A stretch of DNA of 41,401 bases from an uncultured Bacteroidales bacterium (GTDB lineage Bacteria; Bacteroidota; Bacteroidia; Bacteroidales; UBA4417): the NCBI GenBank assembly GCA_903887815.1, contig CAISRK010000490.1:1-41401 (forward strand), written 5' to 3'. How positions within the stretch are numbered: the first letter of the stretch is position 1; every line of letters begins with the position of its first letter. The notes beneath the pieces were generated by a model. The model ran no database searches. It was not told the origin of the DNA and was given only the letters and a program-made list of their open reading frames with translations. Positions 8,319 through 15,991 of the stretch are shown here, in pieces. The translations under genes were made by a program, and so were the position numbers.

Positions 8319-9104
8319 ATGACAGAAATCCAGAAAAAAACACTTTCGGTTGTTAAAGTCGGAGGCGCAGTCCTTGAAGATGTGTCAAGTCTTGCCGTAT
8401 TCCTCGACCGCTTTGTCGCTTTGCCCGGGCTTAAGATCCTGGTCCACGGCGGAGGCCGGGTGGCGACAAAACTCTCCGAACAGTTAAACATAGTGAGTAA
8501 AATGGTTGAGGGCCGCAGGATTACCGATGCCAACACCCTCGATGTTGTGACTATGGTTTATGGCGGGCTGATCAATAAAAAAACTGTGGCGGCTCTTCAG
8601 GCAAGGGGTTGCAATGCAGGTGGTTTTACTGGTGGGGATATGAACCTGATCAGTGCGGATAAGCGTCCTGTTAAAGATATTGATTATGGTTTTGCAGGAG
8701 ACGTTAACAGTGTCAATCAGGAGGCATTCGCGCTTCTGCTGAATAATGGAATTACTCCTGTCATTGCCCCTCTGACGCACGATGGCAAAGGTCAGTTGCT
8801 CAATACAAATGCCGACACCATAGCTTCGGAGATTGCAGGTGTATTGTCAAATCTTTTCTCTGTTTCCCTGGTTTTCTGCTTCGAGAAACCCGGCGTATTA
8901 TCCGATGCAAACGATGAAAATTCGGTAATACCTGAACTTACTCTAACATCTTATCAATCATACAAAGAGAAGGCAATTATCCATTCAGGGATGATCCCTA
9001 AATTGGATAACAGTTTCGATGCGCTTCGAAAAGGCGTGAAACAGGTAATAATAACAAGCGCATCAACCCTCGACATACATTCAGGAACACGAATTTCATT
9101 ATGA
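8319..9104 (+). CDS. argB: N-acylglutamate kinase
   Basis: Phosphorylates N-acylglutamate at the gamma-carboxyl group. It is an amino-acid-kinase fold protein of 261 residues. The N-terminal VVKVGGAVLED, the glycine-rich LVHGGGRVATKL, the GRRITD substrate segment and the C-terminal IIHSGMIPKLDNS are the expected motifs. The start codon directly follows the argD stop, and the last codon overlaps the start of argE in an ATGA arrangement (9101-9104), indicating tight translational coupling through argD-argB-argE. Confidence 0.94.
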   Translation: MTEIQKKTLSVVKVGGAVLEDVSSLAVFLDRFVALPGLKILVHGGGRVATKLSEQLNIVSKMVEGRRITDANTLDVVTMVYGGLINKKTVAALQARGCNAGGFTGGDMNLISADKRPVKDIDYGFAGDVNSVNQEAFALLLNNGITPVIAPLTHDGKGQLLNTNADTIASEIAGVLSNLFSVSLVFCFEKPGVLSDANDENSVIPELTLTSYQSYKEKAIIHSGMIPKLDNSFDALRKGVKQVIITSASTLDIHSGTRISL

Positions 9105-10162
9105 AAGAACAATTATATACCGAAGCCTTTGACGTTCTGAAAGGACTTATCCGGATTCCTTCGTTCAGCAAAGAAGAAAATCTGACTGCAGACCTTATCC
9201 AAAAGTATCTGGAAAGCAAAGGGCAGAAATGCCACAGGCACCTGAATAATGTATGGGTGGTCCATCCAGATTTTCAGCCCGGCCGCCCGACCCTGCTGCT
9301 TAATTCGCACCACGATACCGTAAAACCTACAAGTTCATGGACCCTGGATCCCTTTACACCCACCGAAAAGGATGGAAAGCTGATAGGGCTGGGAAGCAAC
9401 GATGCCGGAGGTCCATTGGTTTCGCTGATGGCAACGTTTTTATACTTTGCACAAAAACCTTCGCTGAAATGGAACCTGATTTATGCAGCTACGGCTGAAG
9501 AAGAAATTTCGGGCCATCATGGAATTGAATCGATAAAAGATCAGATAGAGCCGATCAGCCTTGCCATTGTGGGCGAACCAACTACAATGGAACTTGCCGT
9601 AGCCGAAAAAGGGCTTATGGTTCTCGACTGCAAAGCTTCCGGAAGGCCGGGTCATGCAGCACGCGAAGAAGGCGAAAATGCAATCTACAACGCTCTTCCC
9701 GATATGGAATGGATACGCACCTTCCGGTTTCCCAAGGTATCCGATGTTCTCGGCCCGGTTAAAATGAGTGTTACCCAGGTGAAGGCCGGTTACCAGCACA
9801 ACCTGGTTCCGGATGTGTGCGAGTTTGTGGTCGACGTCCGTCCGAACGAACATTACAGCAATGCCGAAACCCTCGAAATAATCCGCCAGAATGTAAAATG
9901 TGAAGTTACGGCCCGGTCGCTGAGGCTGAATTCTTCTTCTATCCCTTTGGATCATCCGCTGGTAAAAATTGCCCGCGAAATGAATATCAACTGTTACGGA
10001 TCACCCACCAGCAGCGACCAGGCAGTTATGCCCTGGACATCGGTCAAAATGGGGCCTGGCGATTCAGCCCGGTCGCATACAGCCGATGAGTGCATCTATC
10101 CCTCGGAAATCAGGAATGGCATTGATCTTTACATCGAAATTCTCGAAAAACTGAAACTCTGA
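9101..10162 (+). CDS. argE: M20-family deacylase, N-acylornithine or N-acylcitrulline deacylase
   Basis: A dinuclear-zinc amidohydrolase of the ArgE/DapE group, 353 residues. Expected metal or catalytic residues are H70 and D72 in NSHHDTVKP, D101 in GSNDAGG, the acidic triplet E133-E135 in ATAEEEISG, and a C-terminal His in RSHTADECIYP. The dimerisation domain lies around residues 165-270. Its position after argB and the overlap with it show that it belongs to arginine synthesis. In Bacteroidota that use an N-acylornithine carbamoyltransferase the substrate would be N-acylcitrulline; that depends on an argF' gene that is not in this window. Confidence 0.9.
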   Translation: MKEQLYTEAFDVLKGLIRIPSFSKEENLTADLIQKYLESKGQKCHRHLNNVWVVHPDFQPGRPTLLLNSHHDTVKPTSSWTLDPFTPTEKDGKLIGLGSNDAGGPLVSLMATFLYFAQKPSLKWNLIYAATAEEEISGHHGIESIKDQIEPISLAIVGEPTTMELAVAEKGLMVLDCKASGRPGHAAREEGENAIYNALPDMEWIRTFRFPKVSDVLGPVKMSVTQVKAGYQHNLVPDVCEFVVDVRPNEHYSNAETLEIIRQNVKCEVTARSLRLNSSSIPLDHPLVKIAREMNINCYGSPTSSDQAVMPWTSVKMGPGDSARSHTADECIYPSEIRNGIDLYIEILEKLKL

Positions 10163-10179
10163 TACTTTGAAAACATTTC

Positions 10180-10248
10180 GTCCCTCACGGGACTTATGAA
10201 AACTGATGATTGCTTTGAATTCTACTAATATTAAGTCCCTACGGGACT
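10180..10248. repeat. Two REP-like GTCCC/GGGAC palindromes before argH
   Basis: The argE-argH spacer holds two short hairpins: GTCCC-TCAC-GGGAC at 10180-10193 and AGTCCC-TAC-GGGACT at 10234-10248. They are 54 bases apart and share the same arms. They resemble short interspersed palindromes of other Bacteroidota. Neither is followed by a T-run, so they are unlikely to be simple terminators. Confidence 0.65.
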
Positions 10249-10280
10249 ACATAAAATTAAAATCGCATTAAGAATCAGCC

Positions 10281-11621
10281 ATGAAACTCTGGGACAAAGG
10301 ATTACCTGTAAATGAAATTATCGAAGCCTTTACCGTTGGCCGCGACAGGGAAATGGATCTTTACCTGGCCGGATCAGATGTGCTGGGAACCCTCGCCCAT
10401 ATTACCATGCTCGAAAGTATAGGGTTGCTCCAGAAAGAGGAATTATCCGCGCTCAGGCAGGCACTGGTTGAAATCTATAGCCAGGTCCGGACAAGGAATT
10501 TTGTTATCGAACCGGGTGTCGAAGACGTTCATTCGCAGGTTGAACTTATGCTAACGCAAAAGCTTGGTGATATGGGGAAAAAGGTACATTCCGGCCGCTC
10601 TCGCAACGACCAGGCCTTGGTCGATATTCGTCTTTATACCCGCGATAGTTTGCTGGAAATCAGCCTCGACATAAAATCACTTTTTACCGTTTTGCAGAAC
10701 CAGAGCGAAACATATAAGGAAGTCCTGTTGCCGGGATATACGCACCTCCAGGTTGCCATGCCATCGTCGTTCGGATTATGGTTTGGCGCCTATGCCGAAG
10801 CGCTGGCTGATGATCTTCAGTTGCTGGCTTCAGCCTATAAAATCAACAACCAGAACCCATTAGGTTCTGCAGCCGGATATGGGTCATCGTTCCCGCTGAA
10901 CCGCACATTGACAACGCAGCTTCTTGGTTTTGATGATTTGAATTACAACGTGGTTTATGCCCAGATGGGCCGGGGAAAGGTGGAGCGGATAGTGGCTTTT
11001 GCCCTGGCTAACATGGCTTCAACCATCAGCCGGATGGCAGGCGACCTTTGCCTTTTTACAAGCCAGAATTTTGGGTTTATTTTGCTACCCGACGAATTTA
11101 CTACCGGATCAAGCATTATGCCGCATAAGAAGAATCCCGACGTTTTTGAACTGATCCGGGCCCGTTGCAACAAACTGCAGTCCCTGCCGTTCGAAATTGG
11201 GTCCATCCTGGGCAATCTTCCATCCGGATATTTCCGTGATATGCAGATCATAAAAGAATCATTCCTGCCGGCCTTAATTGAAATTCAGACAATCCTTCAG
11301 ATTTCAGCTTTTGCCCTCGGGAAAGTGACTGTGAACACCCATATTCTCGATGATCCCAAATACACGCACCTGTTTAGTGTTGAGGAAGTTAACAGGCTGG
11401 TCCTTTCAGGAACTCCTTTCCGGGATGCTTATAAAATGATTGGCAAACAGGTTGAAGACGGAAATTTTAAGCCGGAAATGTTTGTGCATCATATCCATGA
11501 AGGAAGCATCGGGAATCTGTGTACCGATAAAATAGCTGAGAAATTTGAGAGGAATTATTCCGATTTTGATAAGGCGAAGGTTGATAGAACGAAAGCGGAT
11601 TTATTAAACGAGCAAGGCTAA
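10281..11621 (+). CDS. argH: Argininosuccinate lyase
   Basis: Splits argininosuccinate into arginine and fumarate, the last step of the pathway. It belongs to the fumarase/aspartase superfamily; the signature loop GSSIMPHKKNPD is at residues 276-287, with the catalytic serine in GSS. The N-terminal part has HSGRSRNDQ and the region around residue 150 has PGYTHLQVAMP, both conserved in ASL. The length of 446 residues is normal. It closes the arginine cluster; the second heptad element follows within 12 bases of its stop codon. Confidence 0.96.
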   Translation: MKLWDKGLPVNEIIEAFTVGRDREMDLYLAGSDVLGTLAHITMLESIGLLQKEELSALRQALVEIYSQVRTRNFVIEPGVEDVHSQVELMLTQKLGDMGKKVHSGRSRNDQALVDIRLYTRDSLLEISLDIKSLFTVLQNQSETYKEVLLPGYTHLQVAMPSSFGLWFGAYAEALADDLQLLASAYKINNQNPLGSAAGYGSSFPLNRTLTTQLLGFDDLNYNVVYAQMGRGKVERIVAFALANMASTISRMAGDLCLFTSQNFGFILLPDEFTTGSSIMPHKKNPDVFELIRARCNKLQSLPFEIGSILGNLPSGYFRDMQIIKESFLPALIEIQTILQISAFALGKVTVNTHILDDPKYTHLFSVEEVNRLVLSGTPFRDAYKMIGKQVEDGNFKPEMFVHHIHEGSIGNLCTDKIAEKFERNYSDFDKAKVDRTKADLLNEQG

Positions 11622-11632
11622 GTGATTTAAGA

Positions 11633-11738
11633 ATATCGATCAACGATTTTTGATTTCAGAAGTGCAATGAAGTACTATTTGACAATCCGATCTTCGAAAA
11701 TCCGAAATCAGCCGTCCTTGTTCCTAAATCAAAAAAAT
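11633..11738. repeat. Arg-flanking heptad element, copy B
   Basis: The left part (11633-11660) has four 7-base words ending in GA. The right part (11684-11738) has heptads beginning AATCCGA and the anchor TCCTTGTTCCTAAATC at 11715-11730, one base different from copy A. Copies A and B are in direct orientation and bracket argC-argD-argB-argE-argH. Confidence 0.72.
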
Positions 11739-11787
11739 AGACCTTCTCCTTTGTTTTCCATACAAAACGCCCATTCCTTCCGAGAAC

Positions 11788-12852
11788 CTATAACAGGATA
11801 ATTTTCTTCTCATTATCGCTTTTCCTCGCAGCTTCGATAATCAGGAGGTTAAGTAGGGCGTCCTCAGGCTCTATGGCTATGGTTCCGCTTTCGGCAATAA
11901 CCGAATAAACATTATCGTAAAAAGCCATGTAATCGCCAGGCAATGCCAGGCAGCGGGCGCGTAATTCCTTGCCCGAAACTATTGTATTCAGAATTCCGTA
12001 TGTTGAAACAGGTTCAATCCCAAATCTCCTGCTGCCCGGTTTTTTATCTTTTTTAAGCGCGGCTTCCTGAGGATCGAGTCCATATTTAATAAATGACCCT
12101 TTTGTGCCATGCACCTGGAAACGCGGTCCTGCTTCCTTTACAAAAACGCTTGCTTTAATTGTAACATTCAGGCCGGGGTAAATAAGTCTCAGGTCAAAAC
12201 TGTCGTCGGTCACACTGCCCTCGCGCTGGTTGAACAACTGGCAGAAAACGCCTTCCGGTTTCCCGAAAAGGTTTATCGCCTGGTCGATCAGGTGGGTTCC
12301 CAGATCGAAGAGAGTACCTCCGCCTTCAGTTTGCTGGTATTTCCATGCAGCCCGCACAATCTCCGGTGCGAACCTGTCGAAACGCGATTCATAATCCACA
12401 ATTTCGCCCAGGCTGCCGTGTGCGATAATCTGTTTCAGGGTGAGGAAATCGCTGTCCCAGCGGCGGTTATGGTAAGGAAAAATGAATTTGCCGGTTTCAC
12501 CGGCTAATTTTATCAGGCTTTGCGCCTGAGTGGTACTTGCCGAAAAAGGCTTCTCAATAATTACATGTTTCCTGGCCAGCACGGCTGCTTTGGCATGTGG
12601 GTAATGCAAGGCGTTTGGAGTACAGATAACCACCAGGTCGATTGCAGGGTCAGCAAGCAGATCATCAATGGAATCTGCAATTTTTATTCCGCGATATTTG
12701 CGCGCAGCCAGGGCCTGCGATGTTGCGATGGTATGCAGGTTGAAGTTGGGATTTTCCTCAATGAAAGGAGCATGGAACACTTGCCCCGAAAGGCCGAAAC
12801 CAACGATCCCGACATTTAAAGCACTTTTGTTTTTAACTGCTTTCCTATTCAT
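11788..12852 (-). CDS. Gfo/Idh/MocA-family NAD(P)-dependent oxidoreductase
   Basis: A 354-residue sugar- or inositol-dehydrogenase-like enzyme. The N-terminal Rossmann fold starts NVGIVGFGLSGQVFHAPF, with the family's GxGxxG-type loop. The EKPF motif of the family carries the catalytic-site lysine, and FPYHNRRWDSDF and DLGTHLIDQ lie in the substrate domain. The overall pattern resembles the E. coli YdgJ / Bacillus IolW subgroup acting on scyllo-inositol or related compounds, but the substrate is unproven. The start is the ATG at 12850-12852, 70 bases downstream of the end of the beta-CASP gene in the same direction, so co-transcription is possible. No sugar genes lie near it. Confidence 0.85.
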   Translation of the reverse strand: MNRKAVKNKSALNVGIVGFGLSGQVFHAPFIEENPNFNLHTIATSQALAARKYRGIKIADSIDDLLADPAIDLVVICTPNALHYPHAKAAVLARKHVIIEKPFSASTTQAQSLIKLAGETGKFIFPYHNRRWDSDFLTLKQIIAHGSLGEIVDYESRFDRFAPEIVRAAWKYQQTEGGGTLFDLGTHLIDQAINLFGKPEGVFCQLFNQREGSVTDDSFDLRLIYPGLNVTIKASVFVKEAGPRFQVHGTKGSFIKYGLDPQEAALKKDKKPGSRRFGIEPVSTYGILNTIVSGKELRARCLALPGDYMAFYDNVYSVIAESGTIAIEPEDALLNLLIIEAARKSDNEKKIILL

Positions 12853-12922
12853 TTTTATTACATTATTTCATTAAAACCGCAACTAAAATTTCATAAGCAT
12901 GCTTACCTTGCTTTTGATAATT

Positions 12923-14323
12923 TTAAAGCTCCGTTTCTTCACCAGCCTCAGGAATCCCGATATTATGGAATCCCCTTGATTCAAGTGTTGTTTTATACGC
13001 CAGCTGTGCATCATATTCACCATGCACCAGGAAAACCTTTTGAATCTGCGAGGTATCCTGGCATCCAACATAATCAGCCATTTCGTTGTAATCGCCATGC
13101 CCTGAAAATGCTTCGATCCGCTCGATTTTCGCTTTTACAGGATGACGCACTCCAAAAATGGAAACCTCGTCAGCTCCATCCAGGATGCGCGCGCCAAGTG
13201 TCCTTGGACCGCAATAGCCAACTGCCAGGATGGTATTGTTGGGATTTTCGATATTATTGGCCAGGTGATGCTTTATTCGCCCAGCTTCCATCATGCCTGA
13301 AGCGGAAATAATTACACAAGGCTTTTTATTTGCGTTCAATCGTTTCGAATCCTCCGGGCTTTTGATATAATAAAGGGAATTAAATCCGAACGGATCGGGG
13401 TCGGTGAGCATTACTTGGGCAACATCCGCATTCAGAATATCAGTGTGCAGGCGGAAAATGTCGGTAGCATTTACGGCTAATGGGCTGTCAACGTAAATAT
13501 TAACCCTGGGCAACAATCCCTGGTTAAAGAAATTATTAAGCGCATAAACTACTTCCTGGGTCCTGCCGATAGCAAATGATGGAATTATAACCTTACCACC
13601 ACGGTCGACACATGTTTCGCGGATTACCCTTAACAGTTCTGTTTCTGCCTCTTGCAGTGGCGGATGTAGCCTGTTGCCATAAGTTGATTCAGTGATCAGG
13701 TAATCGCACTGTGGAAAGGGCTCAGGCGATCTCAAAATCCGGCTCACAGGACGGCCGATATCACCGGTATAGGCGATCCGGGTGGTTTTTCCATTCTCTG
13801 TAATCTCGAGCGTAGCTGTTCCACTACCCAGCATATGGCCGGTATTTGTAAATTTGACTTTTATTTTATCGTCGATACGAAACTTTCGGTCGTAAGCAAC
13901 TCCAATAAACAGTTCCATACAGGCACGGGCATCCGTTTCTTTATAAATCGGCTCAACAGGGGTTAGCCCTTTTGCTACCCTGCGTTTATTGAACCATTTC
14001 ACGTCACCTTCCTGAATATGGCCGCTGTCGGCCAGCATTATGGCACACAGGTCGCGGGTAGCGCTGGTGCAGATTACCGAACCCCGAAAGCCCATTCTGT
14101 AGATATATGGGATAAGTCCCGAATGATCGATATGGGCATGTGTAAGAATTACATGATCAATTTCCGCCGGATTAAACATCAGGTTGCGGTTGAGAGCATC
14201 CGTATCGAGTCCTTTTCCCTGGAACATTCCGCAGTCGAGCAGTATTTTCTTGCCGCTTCCGGTGGTTAGGAGGTGCTTGCTTCCGGTAACTTCGCGGGCG
14301 GCGCCGATAAATTTTATTTTCAT
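12923..14323 (-). CDS. Metallo-beta-lactamase fold / beta-CASP ribonuclease
   Basis: A 466-residue RNA-processing-type hydrolase. The metal-binding motif THAHIDHSG is at residues 61-69. The other MBL motifs are a His in NTGHMLGSG, an Asp in AYTGDIGR and a C-terminal His in FSGHGDY. The beta-CASP insert includes ESTYGNRLH, PSFAIGRTQEV and ISASGMMEAGRIKHHL, and the end carries VHGE. This is the layout of CPSF-73-like bacterial nucleases acting on RNA. It is a single-domain form with no KH domain. A TAnnTTTG box lies 28 bases upstream. The gene is divergent from the repeat-associated ATPase. Confidence 0.9.
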   Translation of the reverse strand: MKIKFIGAAREVTGSKHLLTTGSGKKILLDCGMFQGKGLDTDALNRNLMFNPAEIDHVILTHAHIDHSGLIPYIYRMGFRGSVICTSATRDLCAIMLADSGHIQEGDVKWFNKRRVAKGLTPVEPIYKETDARACMELFIGVAYDRKFRIDDKIKVKFTNTGHMLGSGTATLEITENGKTTRIAYTGDIGRPVSRILRSPEPFPQCDYLITESTYGNRLHPPLQEAETELLRVIRETCVDRGGKVIIPSFAIGRTQEVVYALNNFFNQGLLPRVNIYVDSPLAVNATDIFRLHTDILNADVAQVMLTDPDPFGFNSLYYIKSPEDSKRLNANKKPCVIISASGMMEAGRIKHHLANNIENPNNTILAVGYCGPRTLGARILDGADEVSIFGVRHPVKAKIERIEAFSGHGDYNEMADYVGCQDTSQIQKVFLVHGEYDAQLAYKTTLESRGFHNIGIPEAGEETEL

Positions 14324-14537
14324 GATATAAGTGTCTTTTTAAACGAATCATCAAATTTACTTTATATAAATACACCAACCGTAAATAAATCCAGGTATCG
14401 CAACTGATCTTTTCAATCTGATAGCTGAAAAATTCGGAATCAGATTCGCTTAATAATTAAGTCAAAAACACAAATTTAACCGTTAAAATAATTTACATAT
14501 ACCATTCTTTATCAACTATTTATATGCATTAACAATA
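14324..14537. other. AT-rich spacer between the beta-CASP gene and the repeat array
   Basis: Together with the array and the ATPase promoter this makes a 335-base stretch without a gene. Apart from the minus-strand promoter element at 14352-14359, I see no ORF, hairpin or heptad tract in this part. Confidence 0.6.
14352..14359 (-). promoter_or_regulatory. Putative -7 promoter element of the beta-CASP gene
   Basis: TAAATTTG on the minus strand matches TAnnTTTG, 28 bases before the ATG. A TTG on the same strand at 14376-14378 is the nearest -33 candidate, at a slightly short spacing of 16 bases. Confidence 0.55.
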
Positions 14538-14624
14538 TTTTACTCAATATATAGAGTACTTTTACTCAATATATAGGGTATTTTTACTTTATATTATGAG
14601 TATTTTTACTCAATATATTGCGTA
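14538..14624 (+). repeat. Four 22-bp direct repeats, each a TACTC-N8-GAGTA-type palindrome
   Basis: Palindromes start at 14541, 14563, 14585 and 14607, exactly 22 bases apart. The arms are TACTC/GAGTA, TACTC/GGGTA, TACTT/GAGTA and TACTC/GCGTA, always with an 8-base AT-only centre (AATATATA in the first two). Palindromes are separated by 4 bases, three or four of them T. The last unit overlaps the TAnnTTTG element at 14623. Two helical turns per unit would place bound proteins on one face of the DNA, as in an operator or iteron array. Confidence 0.9.
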
Positions 14625-14630
14625 ATTTTG
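14623..14630 (+). promoter_or_regulatory. Putative -7 promoter element of the ATPase gene
   Basis: TAATTTTG matches TAnnTTTG and lies 28 bases before the ATG at 14659. Its first two bases are the end of the fourth palindrome, so occupancy of the array should repress this promoter. Confidence 0.6.
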
Positions 14631-14658
14631 TGTGTGAAATTGAGTGAAATTCATTTTT

Positions 14659-15843
14659 ATGATTAAACGTACACATTTACAACTGGTTATAAGCAGGATT
14701 AAAGAAAAGAGAAGGTTTATGCAGGTGCTTGCCGGACCGCGGCAGGTTGGGAAAACCACATTGGTTTTGCAGTTACTCGAAGAACCGGGAATCCGGGGAT
14801 TGTATGTTGCCGCCGATGATATCTCGGGGATTGGACAGTCGTGGATAGAACTTCAATGGGAAACTGCGAGGCAGAAACTGAAAACGGCTGAATCAGACTC
14901 CTTTGTTCTGATCATTGATGAAATACAAAAAATCCCGAACTGGAGCGAAACCGTAAAACGCTTGTGGGATGCCGATAGCCGCGAAAACATTCCGTTGCAT
15001 GTAATTCTGCTGGGTTCTTCCAGGTTATTGCTTCAAACAGGAATGACCGAATCGCTTGCCGGCAGGTATGAAACCATGTATATCAGCCACTGGTCGCTTG
15101 CCGAAATGCGGGAAGCTTTTGGCTGGAGCGCTGATCAGTATGCCTGGTATGGAGGGTTTCCGGGAGCAGCTTCCCTGATTCCGGATGAGGGAAGATGGAA
15201 AAACTATATTAATAACTCGCTGGCTGAAACAAGCATTTCGAAAGATATCCTGATGATGTCGCGGGTTGATAAGCCGGCATTGATGAAGCGGCTTTTCGAT
15301 TTGGGTTGCTCCTATTCGGGCCAGATGCTCTCGTTCAACAAAATACTGGGTCAGTTGCTTGATGCAGGAAATACTACCACCTTGTCGCATTACCTCGGTT
15401 TGCTGGATTCAGCCGGAATGCTTGGCGGACTTGAAAAGTTTTCACGCGATAAAGCCCGGAAACGTTCGTCGAGTCCAAAGTTCCAGGTTCACAATACTGC
15501 CTTTACCAGTGCATTGCACCCGTACGATTTCCAGAGGATCATCACCGACAGGGAAAAATGGGGACGGGTTATCGAATCGTCAGTCGGGGCTCACCTGATA
15601 AACAATGCTTACTCACAGGGATATTCATTATTCTACTGGCGTGAAGGCAATTACGAAGTGGATTTCGTACTTGAACACAAAGGCCGGGTGGTAGCTCTCG
15701 AGGTAAAAAGCGGCCATAGCCTCCGCACCGCAGGAATGATGCAATTCAGGAAGTATTATCCCGACTCGAAAATAATGCTGGTCGGACGCGAAGGCATCCC
15801 CTGGGAAGAGTTTTTATTGTTAAATCCGATGAAGTTATTCTAG
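14659..15843 (+). CDS. AAA ATPase with C-terminal PD-(D/E)XK-like motif (AAA_14/DUF4143 type)
   Basis: I recognise the family but no proven function is known to me. Numbering is from the ATG at 14659 (394 residues); a GTG at 14644 is in frame, but little else favours it. Walker A is GPRQVGKTT at 26-34 and Walker B is FVLIIDE at 82-88. A sensor-like LLGSS is at 117-121, followed by SLAGR at 132-136. A middle segment around 215-265 (LSFNKILGQLLDAGNTTTLSHYLGLLDSAGML, read in parts) has the spacing of a winged helix. The C-terminus has D335 in EVDFVL and E348/K350 in ALEVKSG, which fit the D...ExK core of restriction-type nucleases. It stands alone between unrelated genes, with four operator-like repeats at its promoter and a matching palindrome after it. 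DNA handling with autoregulation is an inference. Confidence 0.85.
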   Translation: MIKRTHLQLVISRIKEKRRFMQVLAGPRQVGKTTLVLQLLEEPGIRGLYVAADDISGIGQSWIELQWETARQKLKTAESDSFVLIIDEIQKIPNWSETVKRLWDADSRENIPLHVILLGSSRLLLQTGMTESLAGRYETMYISHWSLAEMREAFGWSADQYAWYGGFPGAASLIPDEGRWKNYINNSLAETSISKDILMMSRVDKPALMKRLFDLGCSYSGQMLSFNKILGQLLDAGNTTTLSHYLGLLDSAGMLGGLEKFSRDKARKRSSSPKFQVHNTAFTSALHPYDFQRIITDREKWGRVIESSVGAHLINNAYSQGYSLFYWREGNYEVDFVLEHKGRVVALEVKSGHSLRTAGMMQFRKYYPDSKIMLVGREGIPWEEFLLLNPMKLF

Positions 15844-15883
15844 CCTTTGCGAGTGATTAACAGGATCTCTATAAGCACTCATT

Positions 15884-15897
15884 TTACTCAGGAGTAA
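15884..15897. promoter_or_regulatory. Perfect palindrome TTACTC-AG-GAGTAA after the ATPase gene
   Basis: A 14-base perfect palindrome with the same TACTC/GAGTA arms as the upstream array, but with a 2-base centre instead of 8. It is 40 bases past the ATPase stop and about 60 bases before the next promoter element. There is no T-run, so it is not an obvious terminator. Confidence 0.6.
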
Positions 15898-15958
15898 GTT
15901 CTACTCTGTTTGTGAAAAACTTTAATCAGTGAACAGCTTTATTAGCATATAAAAACAA

Positions 15959-15966
15959 TACATTTG
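15959..15966 (+). promoter_or_regulatory. Putative -7 promoter element of the SpmA/SpmB-like gene
   Basis: TACATTTG matches TAnnTTTG and lies 25 bases before the ATG at 15992. Confidence 0.6.
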
Positions 15967-15991
15967 AAATTGATTCAAAAGACGGCGTAAT

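Noticed and set aside
14538-14624. CRISPR array
   Set aside because: The 22-bp units are back to back with only 4-base separators and no unique spacers; each unit is a palindrome over a promoter.
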